A DNA stretch of 64,000 nt from assembly GCF_000733765.1 (NCBI RefSeq), contig NZ_JPOG01000001.1:3668501-3732500 (forward strand), in the 5' to 3' direction. Below are positions 18,696 to 27,819 of the stretch, one piece after another (position 1 is the stretch's first letter; each line of letters opens with the position of its first letter). A model generated the notes under the pieces. The model was not told the origin of the DNA. It did no database searches and saw only the letters and a list, made by a program, of their open reading frames with translations. The stretch is from Algiphilus aromaticivorans DG1253. Lineage in GTDB: Bacteria; Pseudomonadota; Gammaproteobacteria; Nevskiales; Nevskiaceae. Made by a program: the position numbers and the translations under genes.

Positions 18696-19859
18696 CTAGA
18701 GGAATTCCTTCGGGTCGGGCAGCTCCTGATGCGGGTGGGTCATCTCCTCCAGATCGACCTGGTGTGGGAAACCTTCCATCGGGCCGAGCATGCGCTGGTC
18801 ACGCGCGATCACCGGGCCGTTCTGCGCGTAGAGGGTCATCAGCTCGGCGATGGCCGTCAGCGAGGACAGATGCGTGCGCTCCCAGCCGTGCGAGGAGTCC
18901 GCGCCGAAGCCGATCAGCGCATGCCGGATGTCGTAGCCGGCGCGCAGCGCGGCGGCCGAATCCGAAAAGTAGTAGGGAAAGACGTCGCGCTGGTGGTCGA
19001 TGTGGTGCTCCTCGCAGAGGTGCAGCAGCTTGCGCGTCAGGTGGTAGTCGAAGGGCCCGGAGGAATCGGCGATAGCCAGCGTCACGCCGCGCTCGCGCGA
19101 GTTCTGCCCGGTGCCGGGGATGGCGATGTCGATACCCACCATCTCGCTGATGCGCTCGTCGAGAATGGCCGAGGCGCCGAAGCCGACTTCCTCGGTGACC
19201 GTGAACATGGGGTGGAAGTACACCGGAAGTTTCAGGTCGGATTCGACGATGGCCTTGCAGGCGGCCAGCAGAGCGGCGACGCCGGCCTTGTCGTCGAGAT
19301 GCCGCGAGGAGATGTAGCCGCTGGGCGTGATCTCCGGCTGCGGGTCGACGGCGACGAAGTCACCGACATTTACGCCCAGATTGCGCAGATCCTCATCGTT
19401 GTCGGCGTACTCGTCGATGCGCAGCTCGACCTGCTGCCAGTTCACGGGCTGGTCGTCGACGGCGGTGTTGTAGGCGTGCCCCGAGGCCATCAGCGGCAGG
19501 ATCGTGCCGCGGTAGGCATGGAGATCGGTGAACAGCGTCACGCGCGCGCCTTCAGCGAAGCGGCTCGACCAGGTGCCGATGGGCAGCAGGCTCATGCGCC
19601 CGTTCGGCTTGATGGCGCGGATATTGGCGCCGAGGGTGTCGACGTGCGCGACCACTGCGCAGGCCGGCCGATCGGTCTCGCCCTTGATGGTGGCGCGGAT
19701 GGCGCCGCGCCGGGTCAGTTCGAAGGGGATGCCGAGCTGGCTCAGCTTGCCGCCGACGTAGTGCACCACTTCATCGGTGAAGCCCACGGGGCTCGGGATC
19801 GCCAGCAGCTCGAGCAGCGTCTGGCGGATGTAATCGTTGTCGATGGGGAGTTTTTGCAT
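18696..19859 (-). CDS. M42 family metallopeptidase of the NAGGN osmoprotectant system
   Basis: The protein has 387 residues. Metal-site segments of M42 aminopeptidases are visible: VVAHVDTLG (His/Asp), SSRHLDDKAG (bridging Asp), VTEEVGFGA (catalytic Glu pair), GIDIAIPG and the late SSHGWERTH (His). This subfamily is almost always next to the N-acetylglutaminylglutamine amide genes and is presumed to degrade or recycle the dipeptide osmolyte. It follows the synthetase gene by 20 bases on the same strand. The reaction is inferred from gene neighbourhood, not from the sequence alone. Confidence 0.9.
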   Translation of the reverse strand: MQKLPIDNDYIRQTLLELLAIPSPVGFTDEVVHYVGGKLSQLGIPFELTRRGAIRATIKGETDRPACAVVAHVDTLGANIRAIKPNGRMSLLPIGTWSSRFAEGARVTLFTDLHAYRGTILPLMASGHAYNTAVDDQPVNWQQVELRIDEYADNDEDLRNLGVNVGDFVAVDPQPEITPSGYISSRHLDDKAGVAALLAACKAIVESDLKLPVYFHPMFTVTEEVGFGASAILDERISEMVGIDIAIPGTGQNSRERGVTLAIADSSGPFDYHLTRKLLHLCEEHHIDHQRDVFPYYFSDSAAALRAGYDIRHALIGFGADSSHGWERTHLSSLTAIAELMTLYAQNGPVIARDQRMLGPMEGFPHQVDLEEMTHPHQELPDPKEFL

Positions 19860-19879
19860 GGCTCTATTGTGGCGTCTCC

Positions 19880-21622
19880 TCAGGCCACCGCGCTGCGCGG
19901 AAAGAGGAAATCGATGAAGCGCTGCGCCGTGGGTTGCGGCTCGTGATTGGCGAGGCCGGGTCGCTCGTTGGCCTCGATGATGACGTACTCGGCCTCCGAG
20001 GCCGCCGGTACCAGGAAGTCCAGGCCGGTGACCGGAATCTCCAGCGCCCGCGCCGCGCTGACCGCTGCCTGCACTAAGCGTGGGTGCAGCATGGGGGTGA
20101 CATCCTGCAGCGTTCCACCGGTGTGCAGATTCGCGGTCTTGCGCACGGCCAGTGTCTCGCCTTGTGGCAGCACCGCGTCCATGCTGTGACCTGCGAGTTT
20201 GACGCAGCGTTCCGTTTCTTCGTCGAGCGGGATGCGCGCCTCGCCGTCGGTGGCGGCCTCGCGCCGTCGCGACAGCTTCTCGACCAGCTCGCGGATGGGG
20301 GTGACGCCGTCGCCGGTAATGATCGGCGGCCGGCGAATCGCGGCGGCCACGACCTTGTAGCCGATGACGATGATGCGCAGGTCATCGCCGGCGCAGAACT
20401 GCTCCAGAAGTACGTTCTGATCGTGCTTGCTGGCACTGGCGATGGCAGTGCGCAGGCTGCTTTCGTCGCGGACATCCACCGAGATGCCGGCGCCCTGTTC
20501 GCCGTCGGCGGGCTTGACCACCACCGAGCCGTGTTCGCGCAGGAAATCAATGTCGGCCTCACTGCCGTCGGCCAGCCGCTGGTCGGGCACGTTCAGTCCG
20601 GCGCGATCCAGGATGCGGCGGGTGACGCGCTTGTCCGCGCAGCGCGACATGGCGATGGCCGAGGTCAGCGCCGACAGCGACTCGCGGCAGGTGATGGCGC
20701 GGCCACCCAGCGTCAGCTTGAAGTAGCCCGCCTCGGCGTCGAGGATCTCGACGCGGATGCCGCGGCGGCGCGCTTCATTGGTGATGATGGCGGCGTAGAC
20801 GTTGAGGCCGGAATCGTCCTCGGCCGGCTCGGTGAACAGCGGTTCGTTGATGGCGTTCTTGCACTTGACGGTGAACACCGGAACGCGCGTGAAGCCGAGT
20901 TTCTCGTAGAGGGCAATGGCCTGCTTGTTGTCGTGCATCACCGACAGATCCATGAAGCCCCGGCCACGCGCCTGATAGTGCTCGGCGAGGAAGCGCACCA
21001 GCGACTGCCCCAGTCCGGGCAGGGTCGCGTCCGGATCCACCGCCAGACACCACAGCGAGGAACCGCCTTCCGGATCGCCGAAGGCCTCGACGTGATCGAC
21101 GCCGGTGGTCGTGCCCACCACGCGCCCGGTGGCCAGGTCTTCCGCCACGACGTAGATCGCCTGCTTCGAGGCGCGCTGTTTCCAGGCCATGCCCTCGTCG
21201 ATGGGCACCATGTTGTGCGAGCTGTAGATGCGGTTGATGGCCTGGGCGTCCTCCAGCGTGCGCAACCGGCGCACGGCGTAGCCACGTGAGCGGCGCGCCG
21301 GCGAGCGGTAGTGCGCCAGCCACAGCCGGAAAGTGTGGCTGGGATCGAGGAAGAGTCGCTGCGGGTTCTGCGCCAGGATGACGTGCGGATCCCGCACATA
21401 GATGGCGAGGTTGCGCCGCCCCGTCGGCTCGTCGAGCAGCGCCTTCGCCACCGTGTTCGGGCCGCTGAAAGTGTGCGCGAAGATGAGATCGCCCCATCCC
21501 ATGTCGAGGGCGACGCTCTCGGCCTCCAGCGGTTGGTTGGGTTGCGGTGTGTTCTGCTGGTGATCCAGGCTCAGCGCGTGGCGCTGCTCAAGGCGGGGAT
21601 CGCTGTGTCCGCGACGTGACAT
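19880..21622 (-). CDS. ngg: N-acetylglutaminylglutamine synthetase
   Basis: The protein has 580 residues and an ATG with GGAG upstream. The N-terminal half has a GNAT acetyltransferase domain (about residues 105-240, with LWCLAVDPDATLPGLGQSLV). The C-terminal half is an ATP-grasp ligase (about 320-580, with VVVKPADGEQGAGISVDV and IIEANERPGLANHEPQP). This fusion is characteristic of the enzyme that acetylates glutamine and joins a second glutamine to make the N-acetylglutaminylglutamine backbone. The amidotransferase gene upstream and the M42 peptidase gene downstream complete the pathway. It supports growth at high osmolarity, as shown in Sinorhizobium and Pseudomonas. Confidence 0.95.
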   Translation of the reverse strand: MSRRGHSDPRLEQRHALSLDHQQNTPQPNQPLEAESVALDMGWGDLIFAHTFSGPNTVAKALLDEPTGRRNLAIYVRDPHVILAQNPQRLFLDPSHTFRLWLAHYRSPARRSRGYAVRRLRTLEDAQAINRIYSSHNMVPIDEGMAWKQRASKQAIYVVAEDLATGRVVGTTTGVDHVEAFGDPEGGSSLWCLAVDPDATLPGLGQSLVRFLAEHYQARGRGFMDLSVMHDNKQAIALYEKLGFTRVPVFTVKCKNAINEPLFTEPAEDDSGLNVYAAIITNEARRRGIRVEILDAEAGYFKLTLGGRAITCRESLSALTSAIAMSRCADKRVTRRILDRAGLNVPDQRLADGSEADIDFLREHGSVVVKPADGEQGAGISVDVRDESSLRTAIASASKHDQNVLLEQFCAGDDLRIIVIGYKVVAAAIRRPPIITGDGVTPIRELVEKLSRRREAATDGEARIPLDEETERCVKLAGHSMDAVLPQGETLAVRKTANLHTGGTLQDVTPMLHPRLVQAAVSAARALEIPVTGLDFLVPAASEAEYVIIEANERPGLANHEPQPTAQRFIDFLFPRSAVA

Positions 21623-21711
21623 GGCTCAGCTCCAGTACGTTTGCCGTTGCCGGCCCGTCGATGCAAAACAGGGGCCGTCGTGGACGCGTGCGCCGGTCGT
21701 GAGCCAGCCCT

Positions 21712-23481
21712 TCATACCCCGTGGGCCTGCAGCCAGCCTTCGAGCGCCGCGCACTGCCACAGCTTGGAGCCTCTGAGCGGCGTGATGTGTGCTTCCGGAT
21801 CGGCCAGCAGCGTGTCCAGATAGGCGCGTTGGAAGATGCCGCGGTCGCGTGCGACCTGGGCATCGAGCAAGTCGCGCGTGTAGTCCAGGAAGTCGCCCTG
21901 CAGATACTTCAGCGCCGGCACCGGGAAATAGCCCTTGGGCCGGTCGATGACCGCCGCCGGGATGACCTTGCGCGCGGCCTCCTTCAGAACGTATTTGCCA
22001 CCCTCGGCGATCTTGTGCTGCGCTGGGATGCGCGCGGCCAGCTCCACCAGCTCGTGGTCGAGGAAGGGCACGCGCGCCTCCAGGCCGTGCGCCATGGTCA
22101 TGTTGTCGACCCGCTTGACTGGGTCGTCGACCAGCATGATCTGGGTGTCCATGCGCAGCGTCTTGTCCACCGGCTCGATGGCGCCGGGGCGCGAGAACCA
22201 GTCGGCGATGAAGGCCCGGGCGTGGTCGTCACCGTGGAAGCGCGGGTTCACCGCCTGCAGGAACTCCTCGTGGCTGCGGTCGCAGAAGCCCTTGGCGTAG
22301 TCGGCAGCGGCATCCGAGGACTCCATCATCGGCGGGTACCAGTGGTAGCCGCCGAAGACCTCGTCGGCGCCCTGGCCGGACTGCACCACCTTGCTGCGCT
22401 TGGAGACCTCCTGGGAGAGCAGATAGAAGGCCACGCAGTCGTGGCTGACCATGGGCTCGCTCATCGCCTTCATGGCTTCCGGCAGCCGCGGCAGCAGCTC
22501 GCGCGAGTCGATGAAGATCTTCTCGTGCTGCGTGCCGAAGTGTTGCGCGACGACGTCCGAATACTCGAACTCGTTGCCCTTCTCGTCGCCGACATCCTCG
22601 AAGCCGATGGAGTAGCTGCGCAGATTGGCGCCGGCCTCGGCCATCAGCCCGACGATGAGGCTGGAATCGACACCGCCCGAGAGCAGTGCGCCCACCGGCT
22701 CGTCCGACACCAGGCGGCGCTTCACCGCCAGGCGCAGGCCGTCCAGTACCTGGTCGCGCCAATCCTCGAAGCTGCGCGCGCGGTCGGCGTCGCTGCGTTC
22801 GAAGGAGAGATCCCAGTAGGTCTTCTCGCGCGTGGCGCCGTCGGCCTCGACGATCATCAGCGTGCCGGGTGCGAGCTTGCGCACGCCCTTGAGCATGGTG
22901 TGCGGCGCCGGTACCACGGCGTGGAAATGCATGTAGTAGTGCAGCGCCACCGGATCGATGTCGCGGTCGATGCCGTCTGCGCAGAGCAGCGCCGGTAGTG
23001 TCGAAGCGAAGCGCAGCGCGATGGCGTCGCGGGCGAAGTACAGCGGCTTGATGCCGAGCCGGTCGCGGCCCAGCACCATGCGGCCGCTGTCGCGCTCGAA
23101 GATGGCGAAGGCGAACATGCCCTGCAGGTGGTCGACGAAATCGAGGCCCCAGCAGTCATAGGCCTTGAGCAGCACCTCGGTGTCGCCCTCGGAGTAGAAG
23201 CGATAGCCCAGGCCGGACAGCTCGGCGCGCAACTCGGGATGGTTGTAGATGGCGCCGTTGAAGACGATGCTCAGCCCCAGCGCCGGATCGACCATGGGCT
23301 GCTGCGAGAGATCGCTGCGATCCATGATCTTGAGCCGGCGATGGCCGAGGCCGACCAGGCCGTGCACCTGCACGCCCAGGCCATCGGGGCCGCGCGGGGC
23401 GTGACAGTCGTTCATGCGCGCGATCAGCCCGATATCGGCCGAGCGGCCGTCGAAACGGCGTTCTCCGGCAATGCCACACAT
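21712..23481 (-). CDS. asnO: N-acetylglutaminylglutamine amidotransferase (asparagine synthase-like)
   Basis: The protein has 589 residues with AGGAG before the ATG. Cys2 of MCGIAGERRFDG is the class II glutaminase nucleophile after Met removal. The synthetase half has the pyrophosphate-binding loop LLSGGVDSSLIVGLMAE near residue 265 and SGQGADEVFGGYHWYP. The sequence is AsnB-like, but its position directly upstream of ngg identifies the NAGGN amidotransferase that forms the C-terminal amide. It is the first gene of the minus-strand run asnO-ngg-M42-tamA-tamB. The 133-base gap upstream probably holds the promoter, but I could not pick a convincing -35/-10 pair. Confidence 0.95.
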   Translation of the reverse strand: MCGIAGERRFDGRSADIGLIARMNDCHAPRGPDGLGVQVHGLVGLGHRRLKIMDRSDLSQQPMVDPALGLSIVFNGAIYNHPELRAELSGLGYRFYSEGDTEVLLKAYDCWGLDFVDHLQGMFAFAIFERDSGRMVLGRDRLGIKPLYFARDAIALRFASTLPALLCADGIDRDIDPVALHYYMHFHAVVPAPHTMLKGVRKLAPGTLMIVEADGATREKTYWDLSFERSDADRARSFEDWRDQVLDGLRLAVKRRLVSDEPVGALLSGGVDSSLIVGLMAEAGANLRSYSIGFEDVGDEKGNEFEYSDVVAQHFGTQHEKIFIDSRELLPRLPEAMKAMSEPMVSHDCVAFYLLSQEVSKRSKVVQSGQGADEVFGGYHWYPPMMESSDAAADYAKGFCDRSHEEFLQAVNPRFHGDDHARAFIADWFSRPGAIEPVDKTLRMDTQIMLVDDPVKRVDNMTMAHGLEARVPFLDHELVELAARIPAQHKIAEGGKYVLKEAARKVIPAAVIDRPKGYFPVPALKYLQGDFLDYTRDLLDAQVARDRGIFQRAYLDTLLADPEAHITPLRGSKLWQCAALEGWLQAHGV

Positions 23482-23614
23482 GCGTTATCTCCTGCTCGTC
23501 TCTTGGTTGGGGGGCGACCGGCCGAGGTGACCGGCTCAGCCGTGCAGCAGCTGCCTACAGTCTGCCCCCTGAGCCTCGAGCCTGCCAGCTGCGTCGGGCG
23601 TGCGGCGCGCTTTC

Positions 23615-24547
23615 TCAGCCCAGCGCGAAGCTGCAGCCGGTGAGTCGCTCCGACAGTTCCCACAGTCGATCGGCCAGATCTTCGTCGCGCGCGGCGCGGC
23701 GGCAGGGAACGCGGGTGGGGTGGCCGCGCATCTGCTGGAAGCCGTCGGGGCCGAAGAAGTCGCCGGAGCGGACGTCCGGGGCGGTGGCGGCGTAAAGGCT
23801 GGGCAGCGCGCCCATCGCCCCGCTCTGCGCGAGGACCCGGTTGCCCAGATTCATGATGGCGGCCTCCAGCTTCGACTGCTTCTGCTCGGCCGCCACCAGC
23901 TGCAGGTGGGTGGCAGCGTAACCGGGGTGCGCGGCGACCACGGTCCAGCCGCGGCCGGCGGCCTCGGCGCGCCGCGCCAGTCCGAAGTGGAAGAGCAGAT
24001 TCGCCAGCTTGCTGTCGCCGTAAGCCTGCCAGCGCTTGTAGTTGCGCTGCTGCCAGTTGATGTCATCGAGATCGATGCCCGGCGTCCAGCGATGCGCCTG
24101 GCTGGAGACCGTCACAACGCGTGCGTCGTCGGCGAGCACGGGGGCGAGCAGGGCGGTGAGCGCGAAGTGGCCGAAGTGGTTGGTGCCGATCTGCGTTTCG
24201 AAGCCGTCCTCGGTGCGCGCGTAGGGCACGGCCATGACGCCGGCGTTGTTGAGCAGCACGTCGATGCGGGCGCCGGCCTGCGCCTGCTCGGACGCGAAGC
24301 GACGCACCGAGGCGAGACTGGCGAGGTCCAGCGCTGCCACTTCGACGCTGGCGCCTGGCGTGACTGCCATCACCTCGTCGCGCGCCTGCGCGCCCTTCTG
24401 CTGGTTGCGGCAGGCCATCACGAGCTGGGCGCCGGCCGCGGCCAGGGCGGTGGCGCTGTGCAGGCCCAGTCCCGAGCTGGCGCCGGTGATGACGATGCGT
24501 TGTCCCTTGAGATCGCCGATATCGGCGCTTGTCCATTTCTGCTTCAT
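23615..24547 (-). CDS. SDR family oxidoreductase
   Basis: The 310-residue short-chain dehydrogenase/reductase has the nucleotide-binding motif TGASSGLG near residue 19, LNNAGVMAVPY (NNAG) and the active-site YGDSK (YxxxK) with a preceding VTVSSQAH serine. The layout resembles retinol dehydrogenase/WW-oxidoreductase-like SDRs, which reduce or oxidise lipophilic alcohols and ketones with NAD(P). The substrate cannot be read from the sequence. It is divergent from the hydrolase at 24627 and stands alone on its strand. Confidence 0.88.
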   Translation of the reverse strand: MKQKWTSADIGDLKGQRIVITGASSGLGLHSATALAAAGAQLVMACRNQQKGAQARDEVMAVTPGASVEVAALDLASLASVRRFASEQAQAGARIDVLLNNAGVMAVPYARTEDGFETQIGTNHFGHFALTALLAPVLADDARVVTVSSQAHRWTPGIDLDDINWQQRNYKRWQAYGDSKLANLLFHFGLARRAEAAGRGWTVVAAHPGYAATHLQLVAAEQKQSKLEAAIMNLGNRVLAQSGAMGALPSLYAATAPDVRSGDFFGPDGFQQMRGHPTRVPCRRAARDEDLADRLWELSERLTGCSFALG

Positions 24548-24626
24548 CGCTTTGCCTCCCTGCTCCGTAGATGGGGCAGGATAGCGGCGCGTCGGTCATC
24601 CGTGTCGGCGCGCGAAGGGAGGATGG

Positions 24627-25592
24627 ATGGCGCGCATGCTGATGATCACTGCACTGCTGATCGCGGGGCTGCTGCTGATACTGGTGCTGTACAGCGCCTG
24701 GGGCGCAACCCGCGTCGAGCAGCGCTTCCCGCCGGCGGGCGATTTCGTCACCGTCGACGGACTGCGTCTGCACTATCGTGAGCGGGGCAGCGGGAGCGGT
24801 ACGCCGCTGCTGCTGGTGCATGGCGCCAGCTCGAATCTGCGCGACTTCGGACGCATTCAGCCGCTGATCGCCACCAATCGCCGCGTCATCGCCTTCGACC
24901 GGCCCGGTTACGGCTACAGCCAGCGGCCGGAGGGCGACTGGCCCGACCCGGCGCGGGTGGCACGGCTGTTGCTGGACGCCGCCGCCAAGCTGGGCGTCGA
25001 GCGGCCGGTCATGCTGGGGCATTCCTGGGCCGGTTCCGTCGTCATGGCCGGTCTCGTCGAGATGCCCGAACGTCTGGCCGGCGGCGTATTGCTCTCCGGC
25101 GTAGCGGGCCATTGGGCAGGGTCTGTGGGTTGGAGCTACGACGTCGGCGGCCTGCCTGTGCTTGGGCCGTTGTTCGCACGCACGCTGGTTTATCCGGCCG
25201 GAAGCCGGATGCTCGACGATGTGGTCAAGAGCGTGCTGGCGCCGAATCCCGTGCCCGATGACTATGTCGAGTCCATCGGCGCGCCCCTGGCTTTGCGTCC
25301 GCGGCAGTTCCGTCACAACGTGCAGGACATGAAGCGACTCAGCACCTATCTGCAGCGGCTGAGTCCGCGCTATCGCAAGATCGACAAGCCGTTGCTGCTG
25401 ATCCACGGCGCCGACGATGAACTGGTGCCCTTCTGGAATCACGGCGAGCGCCTGCTGCCCGTGGTCGAGAAGGCGCAGGTCGAAATGCTCCCGGACACCG
25501 GTCATGCGCCCCATCACGCCCGACCGGAGAGAACGGCAGAGCTGCTGAGCGATTTTCTCGCCACGCAGATCGACGCGCGGCCGGGCGACTGA
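24627..25592 (+). CDS. Membrane-anchored alpha/beta hydrolase
   Basis: The protein has 321 residues. An N-terminal hydrophobic helix (MLMITALLIAGLLLILVLY) anchors or exports it. The alpha/beta hydrolase fold shows the oxyanion loop LLLVHGASSN, the nucleophile elbow GHSWAGS with Ser133, the acid in LLIHGADDELVPF and the His in PDTGHAPHH. Substrates of such enzymes range from epoxides to lipids and esters; none can be assigned. It diverges from the SDR gene and converges on the carboxylesterase gene. Confidence 0.88.
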   Translation: MARMLMITALLIAGLLLILVLYSAWGATRVEQRFPPAGDFVTVDGLRLHYRERGSGSGTPLLLVHGASSNLRDFGRIQPLIATNRRVIAFDRPGYGYSQRPEGDWPDPARVARLLLDAAAKLGVERPVMLGHSWAGSVVMAGLVEMPERLAGGVLLSGVAGHWAGSVGWSYDVGGLPVLGPLFARTLVYPAGSRMLDDVVKSVLAPNPVPDDYVESIGAPLALRPRQFRHNVQDMKRLSTYLQRLSPRYRKIDKPLLLIHGADDELVPFWNHGERLLPVVEKAQVEMLPDTGHAPHHARPERTAELLSDFLATQIDARPGD

Positions 25593-25602
25593 AGGGAGGG
25601 GG

Positions 25603-26286
25603 TCAGTTGCCCAGCACGCGCTGCAGCCAGTCGGCTATGTCGCGGATTTCCTCCATGCAGACCTGATGCTCCATGGGGTACTCGCGCCACTCCGGCTGCC
25701 AGCCCAGGCGCGCCAGTTGCTGGCAGCTGCCCTGGCCGAGCGTCATGGGGAGCATGGGGTCGCGGCTGCCGTGGCACATCAGGATGGGGATGTCCCGATT
25801 GGCGGCGCTGGCCTCGGCCTCCAGCGTGTGATCCAGCGGCAGATAGGTGGATAGGCCCATGATCCCGGCCAGGCGCTGCGGGTGCCGCAGGCCCGCATGC
25901 AGCGCGATGGCACCGCCCTGCGAGAAACCGGCGACCACGATGCGCGAGCGCGCCACACCGGCTGACTCCTGCTCTTCGATGAGGGTGTCGACGCGCGCCG
26001 CCGAGGCGCGGACGCCGGCCTCGTCCTGCTTGCCGCCGCGATCCAGGGAGAGGATGTCGTACCAGGCGCGCATGGCCATGCCGCCGTTGAGCGTCACCGG
26101 CCGCACCTCGGCATGCGGAAACACGAAGCGCGGCTGCAGCGCCTCGGGCAGGCTCAGTTCGGGCACGATGGGCACGAAGTCGAAGCCATCGGCGCCCAGG
26201 CCGTGCAGCCAGATGACGGCCGCATCGGGCGTGCGCTCGGGCTCCATGACAACGGCGGATTCGGACTCGCTCTGGCGGTAGGACAT
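25603..26286 (-). CDS. Carboxylesterase/phospholipase family alpha/beta hydrolase
   Basis: The protein has 227 residues from the ATG at 26286; the frame is open far upstream but only opposite lysA. It has the compact esterase/thioesterase layout: VIWLHGLGADGFDF, nucleophile elbow VAGFSQGGAIAL, acid in MCHGSRDPMLP and His in YPMEHQVCMEE. This is the acyl-protein thioesterase/carboxylesterase 2 family (PF02230), which cleaves short to medium acyl esters. The gene is monocistronic and diverges from lptM. Confidence 0.92.
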   Translation of the reverse strand: MSYRQSESESAVVMEPERTPDAAVIWLHGLGADGFDFVPIVPELSLPEALQPRFVFPHAEVRPVTLNGGMAMRAWYDILSLDRGGKQDEAGVRASAARVDTLIEEQESAGVARSRIVVAGFSQGGAIALHAGLRHPQRLAGIMGLSTYLPLDHTLEAEASAANRDIPILMCHGSRDPMLPMTLGQGSCQQLARLGWQPEWREYPMEHQVCMEEIRDIADWLQRVLGN

Positions 26287-26396
26287 CGGGGACTCGCTGG
26301 GAACAATTCGGCGCGCGATTGTCGACGCCGGGGGCGCCCGCGGCAAGCGCGCTAGACTTGCGGATTGACCCGATCCGGCTGGAGACCCGCCGCCGT

Positions 26397-26555
26397 ATGG
26401 CTCGCGCGCTGATTCCCCTGCTCCTGCTCCTGCTCCTGCTCGCTGGCTGTGGCCAGTCCGGCGATCTCTATCTGCCCGAGAAGGCCGACGATGCGTCGAA
26501 CGGGCAGGCCGAGGCATCCGACAACGACGAGGCCGAGCGCGGCGATGACGACTGA
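26397..26555 (+). CDS. lptM: LPS translocon maturation chaperone LptM
   Basis: The protein has 52 residues from the ATG at 26397. A leucine-rich signal peptide ends in the lipobox LLAGC with Cys18, followed directly by GQSGDLYLPE, which matches the conserved G-x-L-Y-x-P segment of LptM (YifL). This small lipoprotein binds LptD and promotes its correct disulfide formation. It lies upstream of lysA as in many gammaproteobacteria and overlaps it by 11 bases in another frame. An earlier in-frame start would put extra residues before the signal peptide and is unlikely. Confidence 0.9.
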   Translation: MARALIPLLLLLLLLAGCGQSGDLYLPEKADDASNGQAEASDNDEAERGDDD

Positions 26556-27819
26556 CGATCCCTTCCACTGGCGCGCCGGCGTGTTGTATGCCGAGGACGT
26601 TTCCTGCGAGCAACTCGCCCAGCGCTTCGGCACGCCGCTCTACGTCTATTCGCGCGCCGCGCTGGAGTCGGCCTATCGCGCCTTCGATGAGGCCTTTGCC
26701 GAGCTGCCGCACCGCGTCTGCTTCGCGGTCAAGGCCAACAGCAATCTTGCCGTTCTGCAGACGCTGGCGCGCGCCGGAAGCGGCTTCGACATCGTCTCCG
26801 GCGGCGAGCTGGCGCGCGTGCTGGCCGCGGGCGGCGACCCGGCGGGCATCGTCTTCTCCGGCGTCGGCAAGGCGCGCGAGGAAATGGCCGCAGCCCTGGA
26901 TGCCGGCATTGGCTGCTTCAACATCGAGTCGGTGGCCGAGCTCGATCTGCTCGACCGCACCGCCCGCGACAAGGGCATGTCCGCGCCGGTGGCGCTGCGC
27001 GTGAACCCGGACGTGGACCCGAAGACGCATCCCTACATCGCCACCGGCCTGGCGCAGAGCAAGTTCGGCATTGCCATCGCCGACGCCCCGGCCCTCTACG
27101 CCGAGGCCATGCAGCGCCCCGGCTTGCAGGTGGTGGGGCTGGCCTGCCACATCGGCTCGCAGCTGCTCGATCTCGACCCCTTCGAGGATGCCCTCGACCG
27201 GCTGCTGGAGCTGGCCGGGCAGCTGCAGGCGCAGGGCGTGCCGCTGGCGCATCTCGACATCGGCGGCGGTCTCGGCGTGCGCTACGGCGACGAGCTGCCG
27301 CCCTCGCCGGCGGCCTATGCCGCAAGGCTGAAGCCGAAGCTGGCCGCGACCGGGCTGGCGGTGCATCTGGAGCCGGGCCGCGCCATTGCCGCCAACGCCG
27401 GCCTGCTGCTGACGCGGGTGCACTACCTGAAGGCGAGCAGCGCGCGCAACTTCGCCATCGTCGACGCGGCGATGAATGATCTGCTGCGCCCGGCGCTCTA
27501 CGACGCCTGGCAGGAGATCGTCGCCGTGCATCCGCACAATGGTGAGGACGAGCAGCTGCTCTACGACATCGTCGGCCCGGTCTGCGAAAGCGGCGACTTC
27601 CTCGGCAAGCAGCGGCCGCTGGCGCTGCGCGCGGACGATCTGCTGGCCGTGCGCGGCGCCGGCGCCTACGGCTTCGTCATGGCCTCGAACTACAACACGC
27701 GCCCGCGGCCGGCGGAAGTCCTGGTCGACGGCGGCAACGAGCATCTGGCGCGCGCCCGCGAAACTCTCGAAGACCTGATGCGCGGCGAGCAGTTGCTGCC
27801 GGAGGCCGGCAATGGCTGA
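26545..27819 (+). CDS. lysA: Diaminopimelate decarboxylase
   Basis: The protein has 424 residues from the ATG at 26545. It is a fold-III PLP decarboxylase: Lys63 in CFAVKANSN binds PLP, the glycine-rich phosphate loop is in DIGGGLGVRYG, and the late CESGDFLG supplies the active-site Cys from the partner subunit. It makes L-lysine from meso-diaminopimelate in the last step of lysine biosynthesis. It overlaps lptM at its 5' end and polA by 8 bases at its 3' end. dapF and xerC, which often follow lysA, are absent here and polA follows directly. Confidence 0.97.
   Translation: MTTDDPFHWRAGVLYAEDVSCEQLAQRFGTPLYVYSRAALESAYRAFDEAFAELPHRVCFAVKANSNLAVLQTLARAGSGFDIVSGGELARVLAAGGDPAGIVFSGVGKAREEMAAALDAGIGCFNIESVAELDLLDRTARDKGMSAPVALRVNPDVDPKTHPYIATGLAQSKFGIAIADAPALYAEAMQRPGLQVVGLACHIGSQLLDLDPFEDALDRLLELAGQLQAQGVPLAHLDIGGGLGVRYGDELPPSPAAYAARLKPKLAATGLAVHLEPGRAIAANAGLLLTRVHYLKASSARNFAIVDAAMNDLLRPALYDAWQEIVAVHPHNGEDEQLLYDIVGPVCESGDFLGKQRPLALRADDLLAVRGAGAYGFVMASNYNTRPRPAEVLVDGGNEHLARARETLEDLMRGEQLLPEAGNG

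Noticed and set aside
20084-21289. Long antisense frames, here opposite ngg and also opposite katG (48963-51359) and DUF1302 (6712-8133).
   Set aside because: High G+C keeps the complementary frames open. They lack family motifs, ribosome sites and sensible composition, while the opposite strand encodes clear proteins.
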